From NCBI RefSeq assembly GCF_002592005.1, contig NZ_NVQF01000001.1, forward strand, positions 1 through 64,000: 64,000 bases of DNA. The letters run 5' to 3'. Both the position numbers and the translations under genes were made by a program. Positions 21,141 through 29,676 of the stretch are shown in pieces. This DNA comes from Mycolicibacterium palauense. GTDB taxonomy: Bacteria; Actinomycetota; Actinomycetes; Mycobacteriales; Mycobacteriaceae. Below the pieces are notes generated by a model. That model saw nothing but the letters and a program-made list of their open reading frames with translations. It made no database searches and had not been told where the DNA came from. Every line of letters begins with the position of its first letter. Position 1 is the first letter of the stretch.

Positions 21141-22537
21141 GGCGCCGAACCCGCCGCCACCGCCGGCGGTGCGGCCTCGATGATCTGCGAGACGCGAGCG
21201 ACGATCGCGGCGACCTCGTCGCCGGTGCGGGCCTCCACGTTGAGCCGCAGCAGCGGTTCGGTGTTGGACATCCGCAGGTTGAACCAGGCGCCCTCGCCGA
21301 GGTCGGCGGTGGTGCCGTCGAGGTGGTCGAGCTGCTGGACCTGGGTGCCGAAAGTCCGCAGCACCGCGTCCACGCAGGCCTGCGGATCGCTGACCCGGAA
21401 GTTCAGTTCGCCCGAACTCTCGTAGCGCTGGTAGTCCGCGGTCAGATCGGACAGTGGACGGTCCTGCTGGCCCAGCGCCGAGAGCACGTGCAGGGCCGCC
21501 AGCATCCCGGAGTCGGCGCCCCAGAAGTCCCGGAAGTAGTAGTGCGCGGAGTGTTCGCCGCCGAAGATGGCGCCGGTGTCGGCCATCAGCCCCTTGATGA
21601 AGGAGTGTCCCACCCTCGAGCGCACCGGGGTGCCGCCGCGCTCGACGACGAGCTCGGGCACCGCCCGCGAGGTGATCAGGTTGTAGATGACGGAAGCCCC
21701 GATCTCACGCCCCAGCTCGCGCGCCGCGATCATGGCCGTGACCGCCGACGGCGACACCGGATGGCCGCGCTCATCGATGACGAAGCACCGGTCGGCGTCG
21801 CCGTCGAAGGCCAGCCCGATGTCGGCACCGGTCTTGAGCACGAACTGCTGCAGGTCGATCAGGTTGGCCGGTTCCAGCGGGTTGGCCTCGTGGTTGGGGA
21901 ACGTCCCGTCGAGCTCGAAGAACAACGGCAACACGGTCAGCGCGGGGATCTCCCCGAGCACCGCCGGTGCGGTGTGTCCGGCCATGCCGTTGCCGGCATC
22001 GACGGCGACCCGCAGCGGACGCAGGCCGTCCAGGTCGACCAGTGAGCGCAGATAGCTGCCGTACTCGGCGAGCACGTCGCGGTCGCTGATCGAACCGGCC
22101 GGACCGTCATAGGCGGGCACACCGGCGACCAGGTCGTCGCGGATGATCCCCAGGCCGGTGTCCTGCCCGACCGGCTTGGCCCCGGCCCGGCACATCTTGA
22201 TCCCGTTGTAGGCGGCCGGATTGTGGCTGGCGGTGAACATCGCGCCGGGACAGTCCAGCAGTCCGGAGGCGAAATACAGTTCGTCGGTCGAGGTCAGGCC
22301 GACCCGTACGACGTCGAGTCCCTGGGCCAGCACACCGTCGGCGAACGCGGCCGCCAGCCCCGGTGAGCTCTCCCGCATGTCGTGTCCGATGACGACGCGG
22401 CCCGCCTCGTCGCGGACCAGCCGGGCGAACGCGGCTCCCACCTCACCGACGAACGACGCGTCGAGTTCCGTGCCGACCAGACCACGGACGTCGTACGCCT
22501 TGATCACGTGGGCAACCGCCTCGGCGGATCGAGACAT
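21137..22537 (-). CDS. manB: Phosphomannomutase/phosphoglucomutase
   Basis: The enzyme converts mannose 6-phosphate to mannose 1-phosphate, feeding GDP-mannose. The phosphoserine loop is FTASHNPAAYNGIK, the metal loop FDGDADRCFVID, the sugar-binding loop GGEHSAHYYF and the phosphate-binding loop RMSNTEPLLRLN. All four motifs are intact in 466 residues. The ATG at 22537 has AAAGG 5 nt upstream. It corresponds to Rv3257c (manB/pmmA). It overlaps the next gene by 4 bp and leads the manB-Rv3256c-manA set. Confidence 0.96.
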   Translation of the reverse strand: MSRSAEAVAHVIKAYDVRGLVGTELDASFVGEVGAAFARLVRDEAGRVVIGHDMRESSPGLAAAFADGVLAQGLDVVRVGLTSTDELYFASGLLDCPGAMFTASHNPAAYNGIKMCRAGAKPVGQDTGLGIIRDDLVAGVPAYDGPAGSISDRDVLAEYGSYLRSLVDLDGLRPLRVAVDAGNGMAGHTAPAVLGEIPALTVLPLFFELDGTFPNHEANPLEPANLIDLQQFVLKTGADIGLAFDGDADRCFVIDERGHPVSPSAVTAMIAARELGREIGASVIYNLITSRAVPELVVERGGTPVRSRVGHSFIKGLMADTGAIFGGEHSAHYYFRDFWGADSGMLAALHVLSALGQQDRPLSDLTADYQRYESSGELNFRVSDPQACVDAVLRTFGTQVQQLDHLDGTTADLGEGAWFNLRMSNTEPLLRLNVEARTGDEVAAIVARVSQIIEAAPPAVAAGSAP

Positions 22538-22669
22538 CGCAGCCTTTCGACGACACTTTCGCTGACACCCGACGGGTTCTTCGTCAGCCTAGTCGCAGAG
22601 CACGACGGATCAGGTGCACACGGGTGACGATCTGGCGACGAACGCCGGGTCAGGCAGGCTCAGTCGGGG

Positions 22670-23107
22670 TCAGTCGGTGGGGTCGGGCAGCACCCGAAGA
22701 TGGCCACGGCGTCGACCGACGCTGCCGGGCCGGTGCGCCGGCGAGGCCATCACCCGCCCGGCCGCGGGGCCCTGGGCATGCACGTGCGACTGCGGCGCCG
22801 GATCGGAGAAGCCCGCGACCGGCCCCCCGGTGGGCACCCCGTCACCGCCCTCGCGCACGGCGTCTGCGAGTGCCACCAGGTCGTCCTCGTCGGGATGGGT
22901 GGGCAGCGGACCAGCGTGGCGGACCAGCTCCCAACCGCGCGGAGCGGTGATCCGGCCGGCGTGCCCCACGCACAGGTCCCACGAGTGCGGCTCGCGTGCG
23001 GTGGCCAGCGGCCCCACGACCGCGGTGGAGTCGGAGTAGACGAACGTCAGCGTCGCCACCGCATAGTGAGGGCACCCGGGCCTGCAGCAGCGACGGGGAA
23101 CATTCAC
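22670..23107 (-). CDS. DUF3499 protein (Rv3258c-like)
   Basis: The 145-residue protein starts VNVPRRCCRPGCPHYAVATL and has a second Cys/His pair in SWDLCVGHAGR. CC...C plus C...H is a plausible zinc ribbon, and this block is the conserved core of DUF3499. The C-terminal half is a Gly/Pro-rich variable tail. I chose GTG 23107 because conservation starts there; the frame is open to 23170. It lies 132 bp upstream of phosphomannomutase in the same direction. Function is unknown. Confidence 0.8.
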   Translation of the reverse strand: MNVPRRCCRPGCPHYAVATLTFVYSDSTAVVGPLATAREPHSWDLCVGHAGRITAPRGWELVRHAGPLPTHPDEDDLVALADAVREGGDGVPTGGPVAGFSDPAPQSHVHAQGPAAGRVMASPAHRPGSVGRRRGHLRVLPDPTD

Positions 23108-23281
23108 GCCCGTGAGGCTATCGCGCGGCGCGGTCCGCCGAGGGGCGGACACGCGCAGGTGCGCGCCCACTACCGAACTGTGACCTCACCCGGCGTTGCG
23201 CCGAGCGCGCCCCGTGTCGGGCCGCGTATTGAGCCGTGCCATTCACCAACGCCCCAACAGTCTCTTCCGTATGTTCTGCAC

Positions 23282-23382
23282 CTTCTGCCACTTAGTCAAC
23301 GGTGGCCCTCTGCCACTTGGCCACCCGTGACCCCCTGCCTCTTGGTCACCCGTGACCCTCTGCCACTTGGTCACCCGTGACC
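23282..23382. repeat. 25-bp tandem repeat, four copies, each with a 14-bp palindrome
   Basis: Copies start at 23282 (26 nt, most diverged), 23308, 23333 and 23358. The last three share CTCTGCCACTTGG then a GTCACCCGTGACC-like end. The segment GGTCAC-CC-GTGACC is an inverted repeat with 6-bp arms, perfect in the last two copies and one mismatch in the second. The array ends 54 bp before the next gene (23437). Confidence 0.85.
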
Positions 23383-23436
23383 CATGCCGGTCGGCTACCG
23401 GCCGTCGCCGCGGCCCCGGACCGCTACGATTCGCGG

Positions 23437-23925
23437 GTGGCTGATCCACGCGGCTTCCTGCACGGCCGGCCGAGTCGGCGTCCGGGCGCCCGGCACGGCC
23501 GTGACATGCGCGGCCCGCTGCTGCCGCCGTCCGTTCCGGGCTGGCGCAGCCGCGCCGAACGCTTCGACATGGCGGTGCTGGAGGCCTACGAACCCATCGA
23601 GCGCCGCTGGCACGAGCGGGTCTCCGCGCTGGATGTCGCCGTCGACGAGATCCCCCGGATCTCCCCCCGTGACCCTCACAACGTCCAGTTCCCGCCGGAG
23701 GTGGTGGCCGACGGCCCGGTCGCGCTGGCCCGGTTGATCCCAGCGGGCGTCGACGTCCGCGGAAACGCCACGCGCGCGCGAATTGTGTTGTTCCGCAGGC
23801 CGATTGAGCGGCGAGCGAAGGACACATTGGAGCTTTCGGAGCTGCTGCGCGACATCCTGGTGGCCCAGGTGGCCACCTACCTGGGAGTCGATCCGTCGGT
23901 GATCGATCCCAGCATCGACGACTAG
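23437..23925 (+). CDS. Metallopeptidase-family (zincin-like) protein lacking HExxH (Rv3259-like)
   Basis: The 162-residue protein aligns, from memory of the family, with the minimal zincin family DUF1025/PF06262: FDMAVLEAYEPIERRWHERV, then VDEIP, VLFRRPIE, and a final helix LLRDILVAQVATYLGVDP. In active members the last helix carries HExxH; here the corresponding residues appear to be AQVAT, so zinc binding and peptidase activity are doubtful. GTG 23437 has TACGAT at 23425-23430, 6 nt before it, so the mRNA is probably leaderless. It sits beyond a 25-bp repeat array and converges on whiB2. Confidence 0.8.
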   Translation: MADPRGFLHGRPSRRPGARHGRDMRGPLLPPSVPGWRSRAERFDMAVLEAYEPIERRWHERVSALDVAVDEIPRISPRDPHNVQFPPEVVADGPVALARLIPAGVDVRGNATRARIVLFRRPIERRAKDTLELSELLRDILVAQVATYLGVDPSVIDPSIDD

Positions 23926-23935
23926 GGGCAACAAC

Positions 23936-24001
23936 GCGGCGAGCGTGGGTGTCGGGCACCGAGAGCCGTAACGCTCGGTACCCCACACCCACGCTCGCCG
24001 C
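23936..24001. terminator. Long bidirectional hairpin between Rv3259-like gene and whiB2
   Basis: The arms GCGGCGAGCGTGGGTGT (23936-23952) and ACACCCACGCTCGCCGC (23985-24001) pair perfectly over 17 bp. Inside, CGGGCACCGAG and CTCGGTACCCC continue the stem with two mismatches around a 10-nt loop. Without a U-tract, it suits a bidirectional GC-rich terminator between convergent genes ending at 23925 and 24061. Confidence 0.8.
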
Positions 24002-24060
24002 GGGACGCCCGAATCGGATGCCGGGTCAGGTGTTGGGTCTAAATCGGATCACATGTCGGA

Positions 24061-24423
24061 TCAGATGATGCCGCGCTTGAGACGCCGGCGTTCGCGCTCG
24101 GAGAGCCCGCCCCAGATGCCGAAGCGTTCGTCATTGGCCAGCGCATACTCCAGGCACTGGTCGCGCACCTCACATCCCAGGCAGATGCGCTTGGCCTCAC
24201 GGGTGGAACCGCCCTTCTCCGGGAAGAACGCCTCCGGATCGGTCTGCGCGCACAGCGCGCGGTCCTGCCACTCGCTCTCAGCAGTCTCCGCCGCCGGGTC
24301 GAAGACATCGGGAACCACGCTCAGAAGTGGCCGCCCCCCGTTGTCATCAATAGCCTCCCCCGCCGCACGGTTGATGCTGGTGTGCGGTGTGTTTCCCATG
24401 CCGAAGAGGTGCTCTATGGACAT
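24061..24423 (-). CDS. whiB2: Iron-sulphur regulator WhiB2 (WhmD), N-terminally extended
   Basis: WhiB2 is an Fe-S WhiB-family regulator needed for septation in mycobacteria. Cluster cysteines are C58, C81, C84 and C90 (ALCAQ, CLGC, DQCLEY). The signature FGIWGGLSERERRRLKRGII closes the protein. The C-terminal part is nearly identical to M. tuberculosis WhiB2, but the N-terminus is longer: 120 residues against 89. I chose ATG 24423 (MSIEHLFG) because GAGGAGG lies about 6 nt upstream. A TTGACC-N17-TCTAAT promoter at 24594-24566 predicts a leader of about 136 nt. Confidence 0.95.
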   Translation of the reverse strand: MSIEHLFGMGNTPHTSINRAAGEAIDDNGGRPLLSVVPDVFDPAAETAESEWQDRALCAQTDPEAFFPEKGGSTREAKRICLGCEVRDQCLEYALANDERFGIWGGLSERERRRLKRGII

Positions 24424-24565
24424 GTTCCGCCTCCTCACCTTTTAGTTGGTCAATCCGTGAATGTCGCCCGCTATTGTGCTGTGGCCATCTCGATTCGAAC
24501 AGGTGATCGAATCTCGGTCTGCGACACTGGAACCGGTCGGCCAACCGGGAAATGACACTGATGTG

Positions 24566-24594
24566 ATTAGACACGCGCGGAGAGCCCAGGTCAA
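24566..24594 (-). promoter_or_regulatory. Sigma70-like promoter of whiB2
   Basis: On the minus strand TTGACC (24594-24589) and TCTAAT (24571-24566) are separated by 17 nt, each matching the SigA consensus in five of six positions. The start point would be near 24559, leaving an unusually long untranslated leader before the ATG at 24423. The rest of the whiB2-fbiA gap (24595-24781) shows only the TACTCT box of fbiA. Confidence 0.7.
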
Positions 24595-24781
24595 GCGCTA
24601 GAACGGAATTTCATACCACTTTCCTCCGACAAAACGGCGTGTCGACACCTGGGCGTGTCCTGAGTGATTTCTCACTGTTATTCCTCGCCGCCATTCCGTG
24701 ACACAGTTTGCGGCGTGTCCGGCCCCACCCAGCCGGCACCGGCGTACCGGCCCCGCCGGCGCGACGCCTACTCTCGTTCGG

Positions 24782-25777
24782 GTGAGGGTGACGGTACTGG
24801 TTGGCGGCGTGGGCGGCGCGCGGTTTCTGCTCGGTGTCCAAAAACTGCTCGGGCTCGGCCAGTTCGCGAACGATGACGACACCACCCACGACCTGACCGC
24901 CGTGGTGAACATCGGCGACGACGCCTGGATGCACGGAGTGCGCATCTGCCCGGATCTGGACACCTGCATGTACACCCTGGGCGGTGGTATCGACCCCGAG
25001 CGGGGCTGGGGTCACCGCGACGAGACCTGGCACGCCAAGGAGGAACTCGCCGCCTACGGCGTGCAACCCGACTGGTTCGGCCTGGGTGACCGCGACCTGG
25101 CCACGCATCTGGTGCGCAGCCAGATGCTGCGCGCCGGCTACCCGCTCTCCCAGATCACCGAGGCGCTGTGCACCCGGTGGCGGCCCGGCGCCCGGCTGCT
25201 GCCGGCCAGCGACGACCGCAGCGAGACCCACGTGGTGATCACCGATCCCGAATCCGGTGAGCGGCGCGCCATCCATTTCCAGGAGTGGTGGGTGCGCTAC
25301 CGCGCCCAGGTACCCACCCACAGCTTCGCCTTCGTCGGCGCCGAGAAGGCCACCGCCGGCCCGGATGTGGCCGCGGCCATCGCCGAGGCCGACATCGTGT
25401 TCGTCGCCCCGTCGAACCCGGTGGTCAGCATCGGCGCGATCCTCGCGGTGCCCGGTATCCGCGGGGCGCTTCGCTCCACCAGCGCCCCCGTGATCGGCTA
25501 CTCCCCCATCATCGGAGGAAAACCGTTGCGCGGCATGGCCGACGAATGCCTCAGCGTGATCGGGGTGGAGTCGACCTCGACGGCGGTGGCCGCACACTAC
25601 GGCGCCCGCTCGGGAACGGGCATCCTCGACGGCTGGCTGGTCTCCGAGGACGACCACGCCGACGTCGACGGCCTCGCGGTGCGCGGCATCCCCCTGCTGA
25701 TGTCGGATCCGGGCGCCACCGCCGAGATGGTGCGCGCGGGAATGGAACTGGCCGGCGTGGCCGTGGAACCCCGGTGA
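24782..25777 (+). CDS. fbiA: 2-phospho-L-lactate/enolpyruvyl transferase FbiA (CofD family)
   Basis: FbiA joins the activated three-carbon phospho-acid donor to Fo, giving (dehydro-)F420-0 in coenzyme F420 synthesis. The nucleotide site [16 protein letters not shown] is at the N-terminus, followed by [33 protein letters not shown] and the conserved [13 protein letters not shown] and [15 protein letters not shown]. The 331 residues equal the M. tuberculosis FbiA. I chose GTG 24782 by that match; TACTCT at 24769-24774 ends 7 nt before, so the transcript is probably leaderless. The stop overlaps the fbiB GTG. Confidence 0.97.
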   Translation: MRVTVLVGGVGGARFLLGVQKLLGLGQFANDDDTTHDLTAVVNIGDDAWMHGVRICPDLDTCMYTLGGGIDPERGWGHRDETWHAKEELAAYGVQPDWFGLGDRDLATHLVRSQMLRAGYPLSQITEALCTRWRPGARLLPASDDRSETHVVITDPESGERRAIHFQEWWVRYRAQVPTHSFAFVGAEKATAGPDVAAAIAEADIVFVAPSNPVVSIGAILAVPGIRGALRSTSAPVIGYSPIIGGKPLRGMADECLSVIGVESTSTAVAAHYGARSGTGILDGWLVSEDDHADVDGLAVRGIPLLMSDPGATAEMVRAGMELAGVAVEPR

Positions 25778-27138
25778 GCCACCCCGGGCCCGGGGCCGGC
25801 CCCGAACACGGCACGGCCGGGACCATCGAGATCCTGCCGGTCACCGGCCTGCCCGAGTTCCGCCCCGGCGACGACCTGACCGCCGCGGTCGCCGCGGCCG
25901 CCCCCTGGCTGCGCGACGGCGATGTCGTGGTGGTCACCAGCAAGGTGGTCTCCAAGTGCGAGGGCCGGGTGGTGCCGGCACCGACCGACCCGGAGGAACG
26001 GGACCGGCTGCGCCGCAAGCTGATCGACGACGAAGCCGTACGCGTGCTGGCCCGCAAGGGCCGCACCCTGATCACCGAGAACGCCCTGGGACTCATCCAG
26101 GCCGCCGCGGGGGTGGACGGATCCAACATCGGTGCCGACGAATTGGCGCTGCTGCCCGTTGATCCCGACGGCAGCGCCGCCGCCCTGCGGTCCGGGCTGC
26201 GGACCGCGCTCGGGGTCGGTGTGGGCGTGGTGATCACCGACACCATGGGCCGGGCCTGGCGCACCGGGCAGATCGACGCGGCCATCGGCTCGGCCGGCAT
26301 CCCGGTGCTGCACGGCTACGCCGGGGCCGTGGACCGGCACGGCAACGAGTTGGTGGTCACCGAGATCGCGGTCGCCGACGAGATCGCCGCGGCCGCCGAT
26401 CTGGTCAAGGGCAAGCTGACCGGGGTTCCGGTGGCGGTGGTGCGGGGGCTGCGGCTGCGCGACGACGGTTCGACCGGCCGGGCACTGCTGCGCCCCGGCG
26501 AGGAGGACCTGTTCTGGCTGGGCACCGCCGAATCCGTCGACCTGGGCCGCCGGCAGGCCCAGCTGATGCGGCGGTCGGTGCGGCGGTTCCGCGCCGACCC
26601 CGTTCCCCCGGGGCTGATCGAGGACGCGGTCGCCGAGGCGCTCACCGCGCCCGCCCCCCACCACACCCGGCCGGTGCGCTTCGTCTGGCTGAGCACACCG
26701 CGGCGGCGCACCGGCTTGCTGGACGCCATGAAGGAACGGTGGCGCGCCGACCTGACCGCCGACGGCAGACCCGCCGACGAGGTCGAGCGCCGGGTGGCGC
26801 GCGGGCAGATCCTCTACGACGCGCCGGAGGTGGTCATCCCGTTCATGGTCCCCGACGGGGCCCACCACTACCCCGACCCCGCCCGCACGGCGGCCGAGCA
26901 CACCATGTTCACCGTGGCGGCCGGCGCCGCCGTGCAGGGGCTGCTGGTGGCCCTGGCGGTGCGCGGCGTCGGCAGCTGCTGGATCGGCTCGACCATCTTC
27001 ACCCCCGATCTGGTGCGCACCGAACTTCAGCTGCCCGAGGACTGGGAGCCGCTGGGCGCGGTCGCCGTCGGCTATCCCGAGGCCGAGGCGCCACCGCGCG
27101 AGCCCGCCGCCACCGACGGGTTGATGGTGCGGCTGTGA
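25774..27138 (+). CDS. fbiB: Bifunctional FbiB: F420 gamma-glutamyl ligase and dehydro-F420-0 reductase
   Basis: The 454-residue protein has two domains. The N-terminal CofE-like ligase (about 1-250) adds the poly-gamma-glutamate tail with GTP and metal: [53 protein letters not shown]. The C-terminal nitroreductase-type FMN domain (about 255-454) starts at [13 protein letters not shown] and has [20 protein letters not shown]; it reduces dehydro-F420-0. GTG 25774 overlaps the fbiA stop by 4 bp, and the stop overlaps the next GTG, so fbiA-fbiB-Nudix is one coupled unit. Confidence 0.97.
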   Translation: MSHPGPGAGPEHGTAGTIEILPVTGLPEFRPGDDLTAAVAAAAPWLRDGDVVVVTSKVVSKCEGRVVPAPTDPEERDRLRRKLIDDEAVRVLARKGRTLITENALGLIQAAAGVDGSNIGADELALLPVDPDGSAAALRSGLRTALGVGVGVVITDTMGRAWRTGQIDAAIGSAGIPVLHGYAGAVDRHGNELVVTEIAVADEIAAAADLVKGKLTGVPVAVVRGLRLRDDGSTGRALLRPGEEDLFWLGTAESVDLGRRQAQLMRRSVRRFRADPVPPGLIEDAVAEALTAPAPHHTRPVRFVWLSTPRRRTGLLDAMKERWRADLTADGRPADEVERRVARGQILYDAPEVVIPFMVPDGAHHYPDPARTAAEHTMFTVAAGAAVQGLLVALAVRGVGSCWIGSTIFTPDLVRTELQLPEDWEPLGAVAVGYPEAEAPPREPAATDGLMVRL

Positions 27139-27677
27139 GCGTGCGGGAGTCGGTGATCGAGCTTCTCACCGAGCTCACCCCGGTGGCCGAGGACGAGGCG
27201 TTGCGGCAGGCGGTGCTGGGATTCGTGCTGGCCCGGTCCGACTCGTGTCAGCGGGCCTGCGAGCCCGGACACGTGACGGCCTCGGCCGCGCTGCTCGACC
27301 ACACCGGCTCGAAGGTGCTGCTGACCCTGCACCCGCGGCTGGGCCGCTGGGTGCAGCTCGGCGGGCACTGCGAACCCGAGGACGCCGACATCCGCGCCGC
27401 CGCCCTGCGGGAGGCCACCGAGGAGTCGGGGATCGAGGGACTGCGCCTGGACCCGCGCCTGGCCAACATCCACGTTCATGCGCTGACCTGCTCGCTGGGG
27501 GTCCCGACCCGGCATCTGGATCTGCAGTTCGTGGCCCACGCCCCCGCCGGGGCCCAGCCGAGGATCAGCGAGGAGTCGGTGGACCTGGCGTGGTGGCCGG
27601 TGGACGCGCTGCCCCCCGACACCGATCACGCCCTGGCCACCCTGGTCGGCCGGGCGGTTCAGATGTCGCTGGAGTAG
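27135..27677 (+). CDS. Nudix hydrolase
   Basis: The 180-residue protein contains a Nudix box in [25 protein letters not shown]: the REATEESGI half is canonical, while the upstream glutamate position (GX5E) is shifted or replaced by acidic residues, a variant common in this subgroup. The substrate cannot be read from the sequence; a house-cleaning or cofactor-related pyrophosphatase is likely. It starts with GTG overlapping the fbiB stop. It converges on the GDP-mannose pyrophosphorylase gene and the two coding regions overlap by 19 bp (27659-27677). Confidence 0.88.
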   Translation: MSVRESVIELLTELTPVAEDEALRQAVLGFVLARSDSCQRACEPGHVTASAALLDHTGSKVLLTLHPRLGRWVQLGGHCEPEDADIRAAALREATEESGIEGLRLDPRLANIHVHALTCSLGVPTRHLDLQFVAHAPAGAQPRISEESVDLAWWPVDALPPDTDHALATLVGRAVQMSLE

Positions 27678-28792
27678 CGGATCCCGACGTCGGGAATCGT
27701 CACGCCGGGCCACACCCGGGCGCCACGCAACAGTTCGCACCGCGCCCCGATGTCGGCGCCGTCGCCGATGACGCCGTCGCGGATCAGGGTGCGCGGGCCG
27801 ACGCGGGCCCCGAACCCGATGATCGTGCGCTCGATCCGGCTGCCGGCCTCGATGTGGGCTCCGTCGAAGATCACCGCTCCGTCCAGGCGCACCCCGGGCC
27901 CGATCTCGGCGCCGCGGCCGACCACCGTGCCGCCCACCAGCACCGCACCGGGGGCCACCGACGCGCCGTCGTGCACCAGTGACTCGCCGCTCTGCCCGCC
28001 CAGCGCCCAGGTCGGCGCGATCCCGCGCACCAGGTCGGCCGACCCCTGCACGAAATCCTCCGGGGTGCCCATGTCCCGCCAGTAGCTGGTGTCCACATAG
28101 CCGCAGACGTGCACACCGTCGGCCAGCAGCGCCGGGAAGACCTCCCGCTCCACCGACACCTCCCGGCCGGTCGGGATCATGTCGATGATCTTGCGCTTGA
28201 AGACGTAGCAGCCGGCGTTGATCTGGTCGGTCGGCGGATCCTCGGTCTTCTCCAGGAACGCCGTGACCCGCCCGTCCTCGGTGGGCACCGAGCCGAACGC
28301 CCTCGGATCGCCGACCCGCACCAGATGCAGGGTCAGATCGGCGTCATGGTCGTAGTGGAAGTTCAGCAGCTGCCCGAGGTCGGCGCCGGAGAGCACGTCA
28401 CCGTTGAACACCACCGCGGTGTCGCCGCGCAACGTGGACGCGACGTTGGCGATGCCGCCGCCGGTGCCCAGCGGCTCCTCCTCGAAGACGTACTCGATCT
28501 CCAGGCCCAGCTTGGAACCGTCGCCGAAGGCGGCCTCGAACACCTGCGCCTTGTAGGCGGTGCCCAACACCACGTGTTTGATGCCGGTCTTGGCGATCCT
28601 GGCGAGCAGGTGGGTCAGGAACGGCACGCCCGCCGTCGGCAGCATCGGCTTGGGCAGCGACAACGTCAGCGGGCGCAGCCGGGTGCCCTTGCCGCCGACC
28701 AGGATGACGGCGTCGACCCTGTCCGGGTCGAAGTTCGGCTCCGCGCCTGCCCCACCGAAGCCGGTGCCTCCGCGCACGGTGAACCCTGTCAT
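27659..28792 (-). CDS. GDP-mannose pyrophosphorylase (mannose-1-phosphate guanylyltransferase, Rv3264c-like)
   Basis: The enzyme makes GDP-mannose, donor for PIMs, LAM and protein mannosylation. The nucleotidyltransferase signature is ILVGGKGTRLRPLTLSLPKPM, with NGDVLSGADL as the metal site and EKTEDPPTDQINAGCYV. The C-terminal third is a left-handed beta-helix of hexapeptide repeats (VAPGAVLVGGTVVGRG and following). M. tuberculosis names this gene manB; I leave the symbol empty to avoid confusion with phosphomannomutase. ATG 28792 overlaps the wbbL1 stop by 4 bp, so it follows rmlD and wbbL1 in one operon. Length is 377 residues. Confidence 0.94.
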   Translation of the reverse strand: MTGFTVRGGTGFGGAGAEPNFDPDRVDAVILVGGKGTRLRPLTLSLPKPMLPTAGVPFLTHLLARIAKTGIKHVVLGTAYKAQVFEAAFGDGSKLGLEIEYVFEEEPLGTGGGIANVASTLRGDTAVVFNGDVLSGADLGQLLNFHYDHDADLTLHLVRVGDPRAFGSVPTEDGRVTAFLEKTEDPPTDQINAGCYVFKRKIIDMIPTGREVSVEREVFPALLADGVHVCGYVDTSYWRDMGTPEDFVQGSADLVRGIAPTWALGGQSGESLVHDGASVAPGAVLVGGTVVGRGAEIGPGVRLDGAVIFDGAHIEAGSRIERTIIGFGARVGPRTLIRDGVIGDGADIGARCELLRGARVWPGVTIPDVGIRYSSDI

Positions 28793-29676
28793 CGACGCTC
28801 CCCCTTCCTGCGCTCCCGCCGGGACCGGCGTACGGCCAGCCGGGCCCGAACCGCCAGCGCGGCCCGCATGGTGGCCCGTAGCGGTGCCCGTTGCCATCCG
28901 CCGTGGCGGTCCGACAGATACGTATACGTGCTTTCGTGGTGTGCCGCGAGGTTGCGGGCCGGGTCGCGCCCCGTGGCGTGGCCCTTATCATGCAGGATCT
29001 CGGCCGAGGGCACGTACACGTTGAGCCGACCGGCGCGGCCGAACCGATCGCCCAGGTCGACATCCTCCATGTACATGAAGAAGCGCTCGTCGAAGCCTCC
29101 GACGGCGTCGAAGTCGGCCCGGCGCACCAGCAGGCAGGACCCCGACAGCCAGCCGACCGGGCGTTCGCTGGGTTCCAGCCGCTCCTGGCGGTATTCGGCC
29201 GTCCACGGGTTGTTCTTCCACACCGGCCCCACCACCGCGTGCATCCCGCCGCGGATCAGGCTGGGCAGGTGCCGTGCCGACGGGTAGACCGAGCCGTCGG
29301 GGTCGCGGATCAGCGGGCCCAGCGCCGCGGCCTGCGGCCAGCGCTGGGCGGCCTCCAGCAGCGCATCGATGCTGCCCGGGCCCCACACCACGTCGGGGTT
29401 GGCGATCACCACGAACTCCGCTTCGGCGGCCTCCCCGGTCAACGCGGCGACGGCCCGGTTCACGGCGGTGCCGTAGCCGAGGTTGGCGCCCATCGGCAAC
29501 AGCCGGGCGTACGGGTAGCGCTCCACGGCGGCCTCCGGGGCGCCGTCGGTGGACCCGTTGTCGGCCATCACCACGGTGACCGGCCGGTCGGTGGCCACGG
29601 TCAACGACGACAGGAACCGCTCCAGATGCGAACCCGGCGAATAGGTCACCGTCACCACCGGCAGTTGGTCCGTCAC
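28789..29676 (-). CDS. wbbL1: Rhamnosyltransferase WbbL1
   Basis: WbbL transfers rhamnose from dTDP-rhamnose to decaprenyl-PP-GlcNAc, making the linker that anchors arabinogalactan to peptidoglycan. The GT2 fold is evident: VVTVTYSPGSHLERFL, VMADNGSTDGAPE, ANPDVVWGPGSID (DxD region) and the acceptor segment SGSCLLVRRADFD with MYMEDVDLGDR. The 295 residues match the mycobacterial protein. It starts with GTG 29676 (VTDQLPVV), overlapping the rmlD stop by 4 bp; the frame is open slightly further upstream. Confidence 0.95.
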   Translation of the reverse strand: MTDQLPVVTVTYSPGSHLERFLSSLTVATDRPVTVVMADNGSTDGAPEAAVERYPYARLLPMGANLGYGTAVNRAVAALTGEAAEAEFVVIANPDVVWGPGSIDALLEAAQRWPQAAALGPLIRDPDGSVYPSARHLPSLIRGGMHAVVGPVWKNNPWTAEYRQERLEPSERPVGWLSGSCLLVRRADFDAVGGFDERFFMYMEDVDLGDRFGRAGRLNVYVPSAEILHDKGHATGRDPARNLAAHHESTYTYLSDRHGGWQRAPLRATMRAALAVRARLAVRRSRRERRKGERR

